A stretch of DNA of 64,000 bases from Symsagittifera roscoffensis (GCF_963678635.1 NC_087069.1:921948-985947), one strand, 5' to 3'. Counted from the stretch's first letter, positions 34,540 to 46,919 are shown. Program-made: numbers and translations. The notes: generated by a model from the letters alone, not told the origin.

Positions 34540-35335
34540 GAATTTTTTTTTTAATTGAAAAAAAGCGGATTGAGCCCTGTTTCTAGCAAAAGGAGCTGAT
34601 AGAGTCCAATTTTTTGAAAAAACTGGATGAGCCCTTTTTATAGCAAAAAGGGCCGAATGAGACGTTTTTCAGCGAAAGGATATAAAAGTAACATCACTAG
34701 GCAAGAGGCGCTACATGAGCAGAAACCTTGGCAGACGAAATTGGAAGGGCCCCATTGTCAGCCAAATGAGCTCACGGGTATTATTTTCATCAATGAAAGT
34801 CCAATAAGCCCACTATTTAGCAAAGAGAAACGGCATGAGCCCAAATTTTAGCAAAAAGAGCTGAAAGAATAGTTTTTTCGCAAATTGACTTGGACAATCT
34901 CATTTTTTAAGAAAAGGAGATGAATGAGCACTTTTTTTAGCAAATGAAGTTCAAATCCAAACTTTTAGTAAACGAAGCTGCGTGAGCCCTATTTGGCAAA
35001 AGTTGCTGCATGATCCCAGCTTTTAGCAAAAGGAACTGACTGATCCCAAACTTTTTCAATAATAAGCTGAATACTCAATATTCAGCAAAAGGACCTAAAT
35101 TTGACCATTTTTTAGCAAAAAGAGCTGATAAAAACCAAAATTTTAACAAAAGCATCTTAATAAGACCGCTTTTTAGCAAAAAAGCTGAACGAGCCCACAT
35201 TTTAGCAAAAGGGGCCAAATCAGCCTCATTTTTACCAACAGAGCTGAATAAGCTAAAATTTGGCAAAAAGAGCTGAACGAACCCAATGTCGAACAAAAAT
35301 AGCTGGAAGAGCCAAAATAATTAAAAGAGCTTCAA
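34540..35335. repeat. Degenerate minisatellite, unit about 30-33 bp (AGCAAAAGGAGCTGAATGAG)
   Basis: A loosely repeated phrase, TTTTTAGCAAAAGGAGCTGA followed by ATGAGCCCAA, with variable spacing and many substitutions, over about 800 bp. A second, longer stretch lies at 44560-46300. Antisense frames through it give repeated phrases such as FSLFSSVGKNEADLAPFAKM, which reflect the DNA repeat. The divergence suggests an old array. Confidence 0.85.
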
Positions 35336-35476
35336 ACTTTTCGAGATCAAGGGTGGTGTACCTCAAGGATCTCTATCGTTTTGAATATTCATAACAGACC
35401 TGTAACACCAATTAAAATTTTCTGATACTTTTTTCCTCGCGATCTTAAAGTGATAGCTGTAAACAAACCTAAACAA
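35336..35476 (+). pseudogene. Second LINE-like RT fragment
   Basis: GVPQGS at 35355-35372, then an IFI-DL block and SDTFF in the same order as at 31328, with about 80% nucleotide similarity by eye, and the same shortened spacing after GVPQGS. It stops at VNKPKQ near 35475, where the module of the 1.76-kb array begins (GCTCGTATCAGGGCGAAG). Confidence 0.65.
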
Positions 35477-35478
35477 TA

Positions 35479-38400
35479 CTGCTCGTATCAGGGCGAAGCC
35501 CTGAGTGTTCCGACTGCCTTTTAACGTTTATGGAGCAGTAATAAAATTAAAATGAAATTTCTTTTTCTAAAAATTGAAATTTTTTTGAAAATCATCCCCC
35601 ACAAGCTATATAAAGTAAAAAAGGATAGATTTCGCTCCTTGTAACAAATAAATTATGATAAATCAGCTGCTTTCAACCAATATGGAACGATTTATAAGAC
35701 ATTTTAAAACTGCGCTTACGCATTAATAGCGCGAAATATAATACGCGTTAATTGTCCCAAATTGGCCAAAATGGCAATCTTTAAAACCCCATAATTTACG
35801 GAGAATGATCACAAGTGAAATATCTTTTCAAATTTAAGCTCAGAACAACAATAGCTTTCGATTGATATAAAAAAAATTCCGTCAAAGATGGCTAGTTAAT
35901 AAGTCTAAATTTGTCTGAAGAAAAAAAAACCCATACCGAGCACAAATATTCCGTTGTTTTCGTATCGAAAGTCGGAACAATAACAACAACAGTAAAAAAA
36001 ATTAACAACAATGACAACAAAAAACATGGTCCGCAGACCATAAAAGTATCGTGAAACAGACGAAACAACTGACAAAGCAACCAAAGATACACTTAGCTTT
36101 GTAGAACACTAAATTTTTTTGATTTTTATCGCCAAATACCGAAAAACAATTGTTTTGATACGAACAAACGATTGCGTATTCAAAAATGTCAGTTAGCAGA
36201 AAAACTTTAAAGGTGTCAATTGAGCATTAAGTGCCAGGATAGGTGAAAACATCATATGAACCAAAGCTGCCAATTTAGCAGAATATGTCTATTCTGGGAA
36301 AAATTGTCGGGGTCTGGCTCAAATAATGCAGAGAGTTAATTTTTTTCTCTCCCGATAGTCCGAAAACAGGTTTTGTGCAAAACGAAAACAGAGACCTGGC
36401 CAGTTACCGAGAAAACACGGCCTCATTCAGATGTGCATTAGATGGATTCTTGTGAAATTGGTAGTACTTTTTTTTACAACCGAGGGGTCTATCAATTAAT
36501 CTGTGGTTTTTTGGTTTTGGTGTTCTTCAATTTGAGGCTTCTCTTCTTTGCTATAAAACTGTAGACAGTTTTTTTCTCAAAATTGTGCAATATAATTGTT
36601 GAGAGGTGCTAAAAATATTTATTGCCATATTGCAACTTTTCTGTGATAAGACTCTTTGATGCTGCTTTAATGATACCGAAAACCATCAAAAAAAGTATGC
36701 AGAAAAATTTTGCATACTCTAATTATCTGACCGACAATAGACCTAAAGCCAAGTACAAAGTCAGTTCCTTTGCGTTTCTTTCAACCCCGGTTTCTCCTGT
36801 GGAGGTGTTGGATTTAAAAATCTGGTTGACTTGATTCCAATTTTGGAAAATTTTTTAGTCAGATGAGACCATAAAATAAGTCTAGCCGCTAGTTTGGTAA
36901 GCCAAGACTCGAAATTCTGCTGTGAACCTAGCCAATTACGTAATTTTTATATTTGCCACAATATTTCTAGCTTATGTCTCAAGTTCAACGCTGTATTCCG
37001 ACGTAAAAACGTTCAGAGTTGCGTGAAAATTTATCTAACAGGACGGACTTAGTAACTTGTCACAACCGCGTTCGTAGTAGTGACAAAACGCTTTCTCTCA
37101 GAGCGAACTACATCAATTCCTTTTTTATAGTAACAAGACTGCTCGTATCAGGGCGAAGTCCTGAACGTTCCGACTGCCTTTTAAGGTTTCTGGAGCGATA
37201 AAAACTTCTCTCCAATTTTTAATTTTTTTTTAAATGTAATAACTTTTTTAATTTTTTTAAATTCAAATTCAAATTCAAATTTTTTTTAAATTTTAAATGT
37301 AATAACTTAAAATTAAAAAAATCTTGAATTTGAATTTTTTAAATGAAATCATCCCCCCACACGCCATATAAAGTACAAAAGAATAGATTTCGCTCATTGT
37401 AACATATCAATTATGGCAATAATGCTTCTTTCAACCATTTTGGAACGTTTTCAAAGACGGATTAAATCTCCGCTTACGCGTTAATAGCGCGAAAAATATT
37501 ACCCCTTAATTGCTAGAAATTGGCGAAAATGGCAATCTTTAAACCCCTATAACTTTACTAAAAACGATCACAGCTAAAAATATCTTTTCAAATTTAAGCT
37601 CAGAACAACAATAGCTTTCGAACGATATAAAAAAAATTCCGTCAAAAATGGTTAGTTAAAAATTCTAAGTTTGTCTGAAGAAAAAAAAAACCCATACCGA
37701 GCACAAATATTCCGTTGTTTTCGTATCGAAAGTCGGAACAATAACAACAACAGTAAAAGAAATAAGCAACACTTACAACAAAAAACATGGTCCGCAGAGC
37801 ATAAAAGTATCGTTAAACGGACGAAACAACTGACAAAGCAACCAAAGAAAACACTTAGCTTTGTAGAACACAAAATTTTTTTCATTTTTATCGCCAAATA
37901 CCGAAAAACAATTGTTTTGATACGAACAAACGATTGCGTATTCAAAAATGTCAGTTAGCAGAAAAACTTTAAAGGTGTCAATTGAGCATTAAGTGCCAGG
38001 ATAGGTGAAAACATCATATGAACCAAAGCTGCCAATTTAGCAGAATATGTCTATTTTGGGAAAAATTGTCGGGGTCTGGCTCAAATAATGCAGAGAGTTT
38101 ATTTTTCTCTCCCGATAGTCCGAAAACAGGTTTTGTGCAAAACGAAAATAGAGACCTGGCCAGTTACCGAGAAAACACGGCCTCATTCAGATGTGCATTA
38201 GATGGAGTCTTGTGAAAGTGGTAGTACTTTTTTTACAACCGAGGCCTCTTTCAATTTATCTGTGGTTTTTTGGTTTTGGTGTTCTTCAATTTGAGGCTTC
38301 TCTTCTTTGCTATAAAACTGTAGACAGTTTTTTTCTCAAAATTGTGCAATATAATTGTTGAGAGGTGCTAAAAATATTTATTGCCATATTGCAACTTTTC

Positions 38401-41235
38401 TGTGATAAGACTCTTTGATGCTGCTTTAATGATACCGAAAACCATCAAAAAAAGTATGCAGAAAAATTTTGCATACTCTAATTATCTGACCGACAATAGA
38501 CCTAAAGCCAAGTACAAAGTCAGTTCCTTTGCGTTTCTTTCAACCCCGGTTTCTCCTGTGGAGGTGTTGGATTTAAAAATCTGGTTGACTTGATTCCAAT
38601 TTTGGAAAATTTTTTAGTCAGATGAGACCATAAAATAAGTCTAGCCGCTAGTTTGGTAAGCCAAGACTCGAAATTCTGCTGTGAACCTAGCCAATTACGT
38701 AATTTTTATATTTGCCACAATATTTCTAGCTTATGTCTCAAGTTCAACGCTGTATTCCGACGTAAAAACGTTCAGAGTTGCCTGAAAATTTATCTAACAG
38801 GACGGACTTAGTAACTTGTCACAACCGCGTTCGTAGTAGTGACAAAACGCTTTCTCTCAGAGCGAACTACATCAATTCCTTTTTTATAGTAACAAGACTG
38901 CTCGTATCAGGGCGAAGTCCTGAACGTTCCGACTGCCTTTTCAGGTTTCTGGAGCGATAAAAACTTCTCTCCAATTTTTAATTTTTTTTTAAATGTAATA
39001 ACTTTTTTAATTTTTTTAAATTCAAATTCAAATTCAAATTTTTTTTTAAATTTTAAATGTAATAACTTAAAATTAAAAAAATCTTGAATTTGAATTTTTT
39101 AAATGAAATCATCCCCCCACACGCCATATAAAGTACAAAAGAATAGATTTCGCTCATTGTAACATATCAATTATGGCAATAATGCTTCTTTCAACCATTT
39201 TGGAACGTTTTCAAAGACGGATTAAATCTCCGCTTACGCGTTAATAGCGCGAAATATGTTACCCCTTAAATTGTTAGAAATTGGCCAAAATGGCAATCTT
39301 TAAACCCCTATAACTTTACTAAAAACGATCACAGCTAAAAATATCTTTTCAAATTTAAGCTCAGAACAACAATAACTTTCGATTGATATAAAAAAAAATT
39401 CCGTCAAAGATGGCTAGTTAAAAATTCTAAGTTTGTCTGAAGAAAAAAAAAACCCATACCGAGCACAAATATTCCGTTGTTTTCGTATCGAAAGTCGGAA
39501 CAATAACAACAACAGGAAAAGAAATAAGCAACAATTACAACAAAAAACATGGTCCGCAGAGCATAAAAGTATCGTTAAACGGACGAAACAACTGACAAAG
39601 CAACCAAAGAAAACACTTAGCTTTGTAGAACACAAAATTTTTTTGATTTTTATCGCCAAATACCGAAAAACAATTGTTTTGATACGAGCAAACGATTGCG
39701 TATTCAAAAATGTCAGTTAGCAGAAAAACTTTAAAGGTGTCAATTGAGCATTAAGTGCCAGGATAGGTGAAAACATCATATGAACCAAAGCTGCCAATTT
39801 AGCAGAATATGTCTATTTTGGGAAAAATTGTCGGGGTCTGGCTCAAATAATGCAGAGAGTTTATTTTTCTCTCCCGATAGTCCGAAAACAGGTTTTGTGC
39901 AAAACGAAAACAGAGACCTGGCCAGTTACCGAGAAAACACGGCCTCATTCAGATGTGCATTAGATGGAGTCTTGTGAAAGTGGTAGTACTTTTTTTTACA
40001 ACCGAGGCCTCTTTCAATTTATCTGTGGTTTTTTGGTTTTGGTGTTTTTCAATTTGAGGCCTCTCTTCTTTATATAAAACTGTAGTCAATTTTTTTCTCA
40101 AAATTGTGCAACATAATTGTTGAGAGGTGCTAAAAATATTTATTGCCATATTGCAACTTTTCTGTGATAAGCCTCTTTGATGCTGCTTTAATGATACCTA
40201 AAACCATCAAAAAAGTATGCAGAAAATATTTGCATACTCTAAATATCTGACCGACAATATACCTAAAGCCAAGTACAAAGTCAGTTCCTTTGCGCTTCTT
40301 TCAACCCCGGTTTCTCCTGTGGAGGTGTTGGATTTAAAAATCTGGTTGACTTGATTCCAATTTTGGATGTTTTTTAGTCAGATGAGACCATAAAATAAGT
40401 CTAGCCGCTAGTTTGGTAAGCCAAGACTCGAAAACCTGCTGTGAACCTAGCCAATTGCGTAATTTTTATATTTGCCACATTATTTCTAGCTTATGTCTCA
40501 AGTTCAACGCTGTATTCCGACATAAAAACGTTCAGAGTTGCCTGAAAATTTATCTAACAGGACGGACTTAGTGACTTGTCACAACCGCGTTCGTAGTAGT
40601 GACAAAACGCTTTCTCTCAGAGTGAACTCCATCAATTCATTTTTTATAGTAACAAGACTGCTCGTATCAGGGCGAAGTTCTGAACGTTCCGACTGCCTTT
40701 TAAGGTTTCTGGAGCAATAAAAACTTCTCTCCAAGTTTTTAATTTTTTTTTTTGAAAGTAATAACTTTTTCAATTTTTTTAAATTCAAATTCAAATTCAA
40801 ATTTTTTTTAAATTTTAAATGTAATAACTTAAAATTAAAAAAAAAATCTTGAATTTGAATTTTTTGAATGAAATCATCCCCCCACACGCCATATAAAGTA
40901 CAAAAGAAAGGATTTCGCTCATTGTAACATATCATTTATGGCAATAATGCTTCTTTCAACCATTTTGGAACGTTTTCAAAGACGGATTAAATCTCCGCTT
41001 ACGCGTTAATAGCGCGAAAAATATTACCCCTTAATTGCTAGAAATTGGCGAAAATGGCAATCTTTAAACCCCTATAACTTTACTAAAAACGATCACAGCT
41101 AAAAATATCTTTTCAAATTTAAGCTCAGAACAACAATAGCTTTCGAACGATATAAAAAAAATTCCGTCAAAAATGGTTAGTTAAAAAGTCGAAATTTGTC
41201 TGAAGAAAAAAAAAATCCACCCCGAGCACAAATAT
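35479..41235. repeat. Tandem array with a unit of about 1.76 kb (three units plus a partial one)
   Basis: GCTCGTATCA occurs at 35481, 37141, 38900 and 40660, and TTGTCTGAAG at 35911, 37671, 39433 and 41196, giving steps of 1660-1763 bp. Units 2 and 3 are nearly identical; unit 1 is about 100 bp shorter in its A/T-rich part. The partial fourth unit breaks off at about 41235. Each unit contains an A/T-only segment with AAATTCAAATTCAAATTC and its inverted counterpart GAATTTGAATTT, an AACAACAA-rich patch, and the module A blocks. Small frames recur at equal offsets (36622-36834 and 38381-38593; 37671-37958 and 39433-39720), but they are rich in Asn or Lys, lack any known domain and are best explained by copying of DNA. 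Confidence 0.93.
37258..37345. repeat. A/T-only inverted repeat in each unit of the 1.76-kb array
   Basis: AAATTCAAATTCAAATTC is followed some 50 bp later by CTTGAATTTGAATTTT, so the arms can pair. It recurs near 39018-39105 and 40779-40865, with length changes in the poly(A/T) parts. The same stretch is a likely source of the length differences between units. Confidence 0.75.
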
Positions 41236-42335
41236 TCGGTTACTTTCGTTTCTAAAGTCGGAACGATAATATTTTATTGTCTAATTTATACTTCCAACGA
41301 GCCTCTACTCCGAATTTATTCTTCCAGAGATCAATGTGGTAAACGGGTAATTTTTAGGAGCATAGATCCAATTTAATCGCACGCAAAAGCTGATGAATTA
41401 TTACTACGCGACATTCTGAAACTCTGCCAAGAACCTCAAATTGAAAAAACAAAATTTTGACTAGCTCAGCCTGAACATAAATCAGAAATGAACTGTCGCC
41501 TGGACGGCAAGAAGTCTCCTTGTTTTGAATTAGAGTTAAATTGAAATGGCAATTGATGATTTTTTTCCTTCTTTCACCGAGTAGCATTCATTTTTAAACT
41601 AAGTGAAATTTGATGATCAACTTGCATTTATGGTTCCATATGTGATAGTGTGGTGAGCGGCATCACACTAAAGTTGAACATCTTTCTTTGCATATTCCCC
41701 AACAGCCATTATTCTCCAATGAACCAAAGCTGCCAATTTATCAGAATATGTCTATTCTGGGAAAAAATGTCGGGGTCTGGCTCAAATAATGCAGAGAGTT
41801 TATTTTTCTCTCCCGATAGTCCGAAAACAGGTTTTGTGCAAAACGAAAACAGAGACCTGGCGAGTTACCGAGAAAACACGGCCTCATTCAGATGTGCATT
41901 AGATGGAGTCTTGTGAAAGTGGTAGTACTTTTTTTACAACCGAGGCCTCTTTCAATTTATCTGTGGTTTTTTGGTTTTGGTGTTTTTCAATTTGAGGCCT
42001 CTCTTCTTTGCTATAAAACTGTAGTCAATTTTTTTCTCAAAATTGTGCAACATAATTGTTGAGAGGTGCTAAAAATATTTATTGCCATATTGCAACTTTT
42101 CTGTGATAAGCCTCTTTGATGCTGCTTTAATGATACCTAAAACCATCAAAAAAGTATGCAGAAAATATTTGCATACTCTAATTATCTGACCGACAATAGA
42201 CCTAAAGCCAAGTACAAAGTCAGTTCCTTTGCGCTTCTTTCAACCCCGGTTTCTCCTGTGGAGGTGTTGGATTTAAAAATCTGGTTGACTTGATTCCAAT
42301 TTTGGATGTTTTTTAGTCAGATGAGGCCTCTCTTC
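41236..42335. repeat. Rearranged partial copies of modules B and A
   Basis: After unit 4 of the array breaks off, a shortened module B (GCATAGATCCAATTTAATCG at about 41360, to CCCCAACAG near 41703) joins directly to a module A copy (AATGAACCAAAGCTGCC, from about 41717) that continues to about 42325 and matches the array units closely. At 42325 the text GATGAGGCCTCTCTTC repeats sequence from about 41994, a small internal duplication at the junction. Confidence 0.75.
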
Positions 42336-42344
42336 TTTGCTATA

Positions 42345-42747
42345 AAACTGTAGTCAATAAAACTTTAGTTTTCTAGTCAACAGTCAGAAAACAAAAATAA
42401 AAAAAGTCAAGGTTTTCAGTTGTAGCAGCCCAAAAAACGCTTAAATGTTTTGCCAGCATTTGAACTAATTGTTCAAAGTTTTTTTCACAAATTTTTTTTT
42501 AAATGCTAATCATACAGTTTCCATAAATGGAAACCGTATGACTAGCATTTTTTTTCATACCATTTTTATCCTTTTTTTTATGAAGAGATAACAATTTCGA
42601 TACCAAAACAACTATAAAATATCTTTGAAATTCGATTGAACTCATTTTGCAAAAATGTATGAACTTTGTATGACTAGCTTTTTTCCATAGACTAAGTGTA
42701 TGAAATTGTTTGATTAGCATTTTCGGTCTATGGAGGTCAACCCGGGT
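42345..42747. mobile_element. Fragment of the palindrome-rich inverted-repeat element
   Basis: The right end, TTTGATTAGCATTTTCGG and then TCTATGGAGGTCAACCCGGG (to 42746), is the same terminus found at 61862 and 63132. Inside is the hairpin at 42501-42550, built from the same GCTAATCATAC motif. A matching left terminus is not seen, so this copy is truncated or rearranged. It interrupts module A: the flanking copies resume with TTTTCGAGAAAGGACGG... and ATTCAGATGTGCATTAGATGG. Confidence 0.6.
42501..42550. repeat. 23-bp-arm hairpin
   Basis: Left arm 42501-42523 begins AAATGCTAATCATACAGTTT; the right arm 42528-42550 is its reverse complement at 21 of 23 positions; the loop is TAAA. As RNA or single-stranded DNA it would form a strong stem. 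Confidence 0.92.
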
Positions 42748-44479
42748 AGTTTTCGAGAAAGGACGGACTCATTCAGATGTGCATTAGATGGATTCTTACG
42801 AAATTGGTAGTACTTTTTTTACAACCGAGGCGTTTTTCAATTATCCTGTGTTTTTTTGGTTTTGGTGTTTTTCAATTTGAGGCCTCTCTTCTTTGCTATA
42901 AGACTGTAGTCAATTTTTTTCCCAAAATTCTGCAATATAATTGTTGAGAGGTGCTAAAATCATTTATTGCCATATTCCAATTTTTCTGTGATAAGCCACT
43001 TTGATGCTGCTTTAATGATACCAAAAACCATCAAAAAAGAATGCAGAAAAATTTTGCATGCTCTTGTTATCTGATAGACAATAGACTTAAAGCCAAGTAC
43101 AAAGTCAGTTCCTTTGCGTTTTTTTTTCAACTCCGGTTTCTCCTCTGGAGGTGTTGGATTTAAAAATCTGGTTGCCTTGATTCCAATTTTGAATGCTATT
43201 TCAGATGAGACCATAAAATAAATCTAGCCGCTAGTTTGGTAAGCTACGTCTCAAAATCTTGCTGTGAACCTAGCCAAGTACGTAATGTTAATAGTTGCCT
43301 CGCTATTTCTGGCTTAAGTCTTAAGTACAACGCAGTAATCCGACGTAAAAACGTTCAGAGTTACCTGAAAACTTATCTATAAAGACGGACTTGTCATAAT
43401 CGAGTTCGTAGTAGTGACGAAACGCTTTCTCTTGGAGCGAACTACATTAAATTCTTCATTATAAAGATATTATAATATTAGCTAATGCATACTGCCAACG
43501 AGCTTGTGCTCCGAATTTATTCTTCCATAGATCAATGTGGTTAACTGGTGTTTTTTAAGAGAATAGATCCAATTTAATCCCATGCAAAAGCTGAGGAATA
43601 ATAACGCGAGCCTTTTGATTTTTGCCAAGGACCTCGAATTGAAAAAAATAATTTACCAAAGTTTGACTAACTCAGCCTTAAAACAAATCAGAAAAGAACT
43701 GTCGCCTAGACGGCAAAGAAGTCTCCTTTTTTTGAATTAGAGTTAAATTGAAATCGAAATTGATAATTTTTTTGAATCTTTCACCGAGTAGCATTCATTT
43801 AAAGTGAAATTCGATGATCAACTTGCAACTCTGGTTCCATATGTGATAGTCTGGTGAGCGCGGCATCACACTAAAGTTGAATATCTTTCTTTGCATATTC
43901 CCCAACTGCCTTTTTTAACTGAATGTTGACTGCGTTAACGTCAAATAAACACTTTCAAATGGTCAAAGAGGTCTTTGAAACAGGTAAATGCGAAGAGGAA
44001 TTTTTATCAACATCACTCTAACCTCATAACTTCTCTATTATCACGGGTTGAAAAGTTAAAGTTGGAAAGTTGATCAATCAGTAAAAATCAGCATGAGAAA
44101 CTGCAATGAGAAAAAATTATGTTGTTGTTGTTAATTAGCCACAAGCCGCGTGTGTAGGGCCATGTCTACGTGTCTAAGGATCATTGCTACTTCGGCCATT
44201 CATAGCCACAGCTATAATGGTGTCAATTCAGTCGGTTTGTTGGACATTTGAAGAGGCGGAGAGCTGTATGGGAAATTGGACAGTGGGAAAGTTCGGGTGG
44301 CTTTGCGATTCAATCTAACGAGGTTGGTGTTTGAAAAAGGAGAGGATAACTGGATCTAGATCTAATGTGCTCATAATTATCGGAGGAGCATTTCCGCAGT
44401 CGAAGGAAAAATCAGAGGGCGGGAGGATTTTTGGATTGAGCTTGTCTTTGATTGCATCGATTCGTGTTGATCCTTTTTG
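42748..44479. repeat. Second copy of the module A + module B composite
   Basis: Module A (ATTCAGATGTGCATTAGATGG, GTTGAGAGGTGCTAAAATCA) runs to about 43480 and module B from about 43540 to 44479. The right part is nearly identical to 33520-34132. As at the first locus, the composite is followed shortly by the AGCAAAAGGAGCTGA minisatellite, so the order A-B-minisatellite is repeated about 10.3 kb apart. Confidence 0.85.
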
Positions 44480-44544
44480 AAAGTGGTTACCAATTATCAA
44501 AAAAAAAACAATAAGACAGTTCGCTCGAAATAATAATTTTTTGT

Positions 44545-46300
44545 TATAGAGGTGAATAAGCTCACGGATCTCTTCCAGGAAAAAATTACAAGGTGCTACA
44601 TGAGACCAACTTTTGGCAAACTAACAAATGAATGAGCTCAAATTTTATCAAAAGGAGCTGAATTAGCCTAATTTTTAGGAAAAAGAGCTGATTGAGCCCA
44701 ATGTCTATCAGAAGGACCTGAATTAGCCTAATCATTAGCACATAGGGCTACATGAGACAAAGTGGTAGCAAAAGAAGCTGAATGAGCTCCATTTTTTTCA
44801 TCAAAAAGCGCCGACTGGGCCTAAGTTTTCATCAAAAGAGCTGAATGAGCTAAATCTTACAGCAAGATAAATAGAATGAACCCAATTTTTAGCGAGTTGG
44901 CTTCAGTTTTTTGCCTCAACTTTCTGAGTATGGGCTGATTGAGCCGATTTTTTGAAGAGAAGGGCTTATATGAGCACAAAATTTAGGAAAAAGTGATAAA
45001 AGAGCTCAACTTTGAGCAAAAAAAACTGCTGATTGAGCACTACTTTTAGCAAATGAAGTTGCAATTCCAAACATTCAGTAAACGAAGCTGCCTGAGCCCA
45101 ATTTGGCAAAAGTAGTTGATTGATTCCAGCTTTTGGCAATAAAAACTGAGTGACCCCAGTTTTTATCAAGGAGCTGAACACTCAATTTTTAGCAAAAGAT
45201 CCTAAAAGAGACTATTTTTTAGCAGAAGGAGCTGAAAAAACCAAAATTTTAGCAAAAAGAACTGAACGAGCCCAGTTTCTAGCAAAAGAAGCCAAACAAG
45301 CCCCATTTTTTACCAAACAGAGCTGAATGAGCTAAAATGTTGACAAAAAGAGCTGAACAAGCCCATTGGCGAACAAAAATAACTGAAAGATCCAATATAA
45401 ATAAAAGATCTGTATGAGCATGATTTTTAGCAAAACGGATGAATGAGTCTTATTTTTATCAAAAGAAGCTGGATTGGATCATTTTTTATGAGTTGAACGA
45501 GTAGTATTTTTCAACAAAAAAAAACGCTGAAAGAGCCCATAGAAGGAAAAAGATGAGCCCAATTGTTAGTAACAAGTGCTATATGAGCACATATTTTAGG
45601 AAAAGGACCTAAAAAGCCAACCTTAAATAAAGATCTGATTGACCCAATTTGTAGCAAAAGGACTTAAATGAGACCTTTTTTGACCGAAAGGAGCTGCATG
45701 AGTCAATCTTTAGCAGAACGAGCAGAGTGAGCGGTCTTTTAGCAAAAGGAGCTGAATGAACTCAATGTATAAACAAAGGAACTGTTGGAGTTCAAGTGTT
45801 ATTAAAACAGCTGAAAGAGCTCAAAATTTAGCAATGAGAGCTGTAAAGCAACTTAATGAGACCGTTTTTTAGCAACAAAAGCTGGCCGAGCCCATATTCT
45901 AGCAAAAGGGGTCAAATAAGCCTCAATTTTACCAACAGAGCTGAATAAGCTAAATTTTGGCAAAAAGAGCTGAACGAGCACAATGTCGAACAAAAATAAC
46001 TGAAAGAGCCAACATAAGTAAAAGAGCTGAATGAGCAAAAATTTTATCAATTGAAAACCAATTGGAATATTTTTTTTTTAAATTAGCTAAGCGAGTAGTA
46101 TTTTTAGCCAATTATAGCAGAAGGAGAAAAAGGAACCCTATTTTCAGCCAAACGAGCTGAATGAGCCCATAATTTATGAAGAAGGCCTGAAAGAACCAAC
46201 CTTGAGAAAAGGTGCTAAAAGAGCCCCATTCGTAGCAGAAAGACTTGAATGAGACCTTTCTTATCAAAATTAGCTACATGAGCTCAGTTTTTAGAAGAAC
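44545..46300. repeat. Degenerate minisatellite, second stretch, running into the assembly gap
   Basis: The same phrase as at 34540-35335 (AGCAAAAGGAGCTGAATGAG) in many diverged copies over about 1.75 kb, cut by the N run at 46301. The true length is unknown. Confidence 0.85.
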
Positions 46301-46500
46301 NNNNNNNNNNNNNNNNNNNNNNNNNNNNNNNNNNNNNNNNNNNNNNNNNNNNNNNNNNNNNNNNNNNNNNNNNNNNNNNNNNNNNNNNNNNNNNNNNNNN
46401 NNNNNNNNNNNNNNNNNNNNNNNNNNNNNNNNNNNNNNNNNNNNNNNNNNNNNNNNNNNNNNNNNNNNNNNNNNNNNNNNNNNNNNNNNNNNNNNNNNNN
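46301..46500. other. Assembly gap (200 N)
   Basis: Exactly 200 undetermined bases, a common placeholder size. It lies at the end of a minisatellite, where assemblers often fail. Open frames crossing it are meaningless. Confidence 0.99.
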
Positions 46501-46665
46501 CAATTGTTTTCGTCTGGAATTAGGGTTTGAAAGCATTGTAGATTTGAGACAGCAATAACGATGGTACTATCCGTTTGAAAGAGCGTTTAAAGAAAGAATA
46601 GGGTTCGCGGCGCGGCGTACAATAAACAATGCTATTTTAAATTAAAATGATTGAAATAACTTTAG
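46501..46665. other. Short non-repetitive sequence after the gap
   Basis: No repeat or gene recognised. A GC-rich patch GGTTCGCGGCGCGGCG lies at about 46602-46617. Confidence 0.5.
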
Positions 46666-46768
46666 GTTCGCAGCTGGTTTTTCGTCTACCTGTGATGTTC
46701 GTTTTGTTGATATGTCCAGTGAAGAAATTGTGCAGATGCCAGGCAGAACTATTATGGGCTATTTTTCC
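46666..46768 (+). CDS. Weak plus-strand exon candidate
   Basis: Preceded by AACTTTAG (acceptor-like, AG at 46664-46665) and followed by GTAACA (donor-like, GT at 46769). The 103-base interval is open in the frame starting at 46668 and reads FAAGFSSTCDVRFVDMSSEE and then IVQMPGRTIMGYFS, a more balanced composition than chance frames here. No family is recognised and no partner exon is seen. It may be part of a gene that lies partly in the gap. Low confidence. Confidence 0.22.
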
Positions 46769-46919
46769 GTAACAGTTCCATTTTTTTTCAGTGAAATATT
46801 GATATTTTATTCAATTTCCAAAAAAAAACAGTCAGATTTATGGAACATTTAACATTCAAAAATGTGTAAATCCAGTCAGTTTCAAAAGTTGCCAAAACGA
46901 TTAATGAGAGACCGAAAAC

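Noticed and set aside
36622-38593. Conserved 70-codon protein repeated in the 1.76-kb units
   Set aside because: Its conservation equals that of the surrounding DNA, and the older copy at 32756 shows no protein-level constraint that I can see.
37671-39720. Asn/Lys-rich frames (95-97 codons) on both strands of the array
   Set aside because: They are translations of AAC-rich simple sequence and A-rich DNA, open on both strands at once.
46245-46536. Open frames across 46301-46500
   Set aside because: They consist mostly of undetermined bases.
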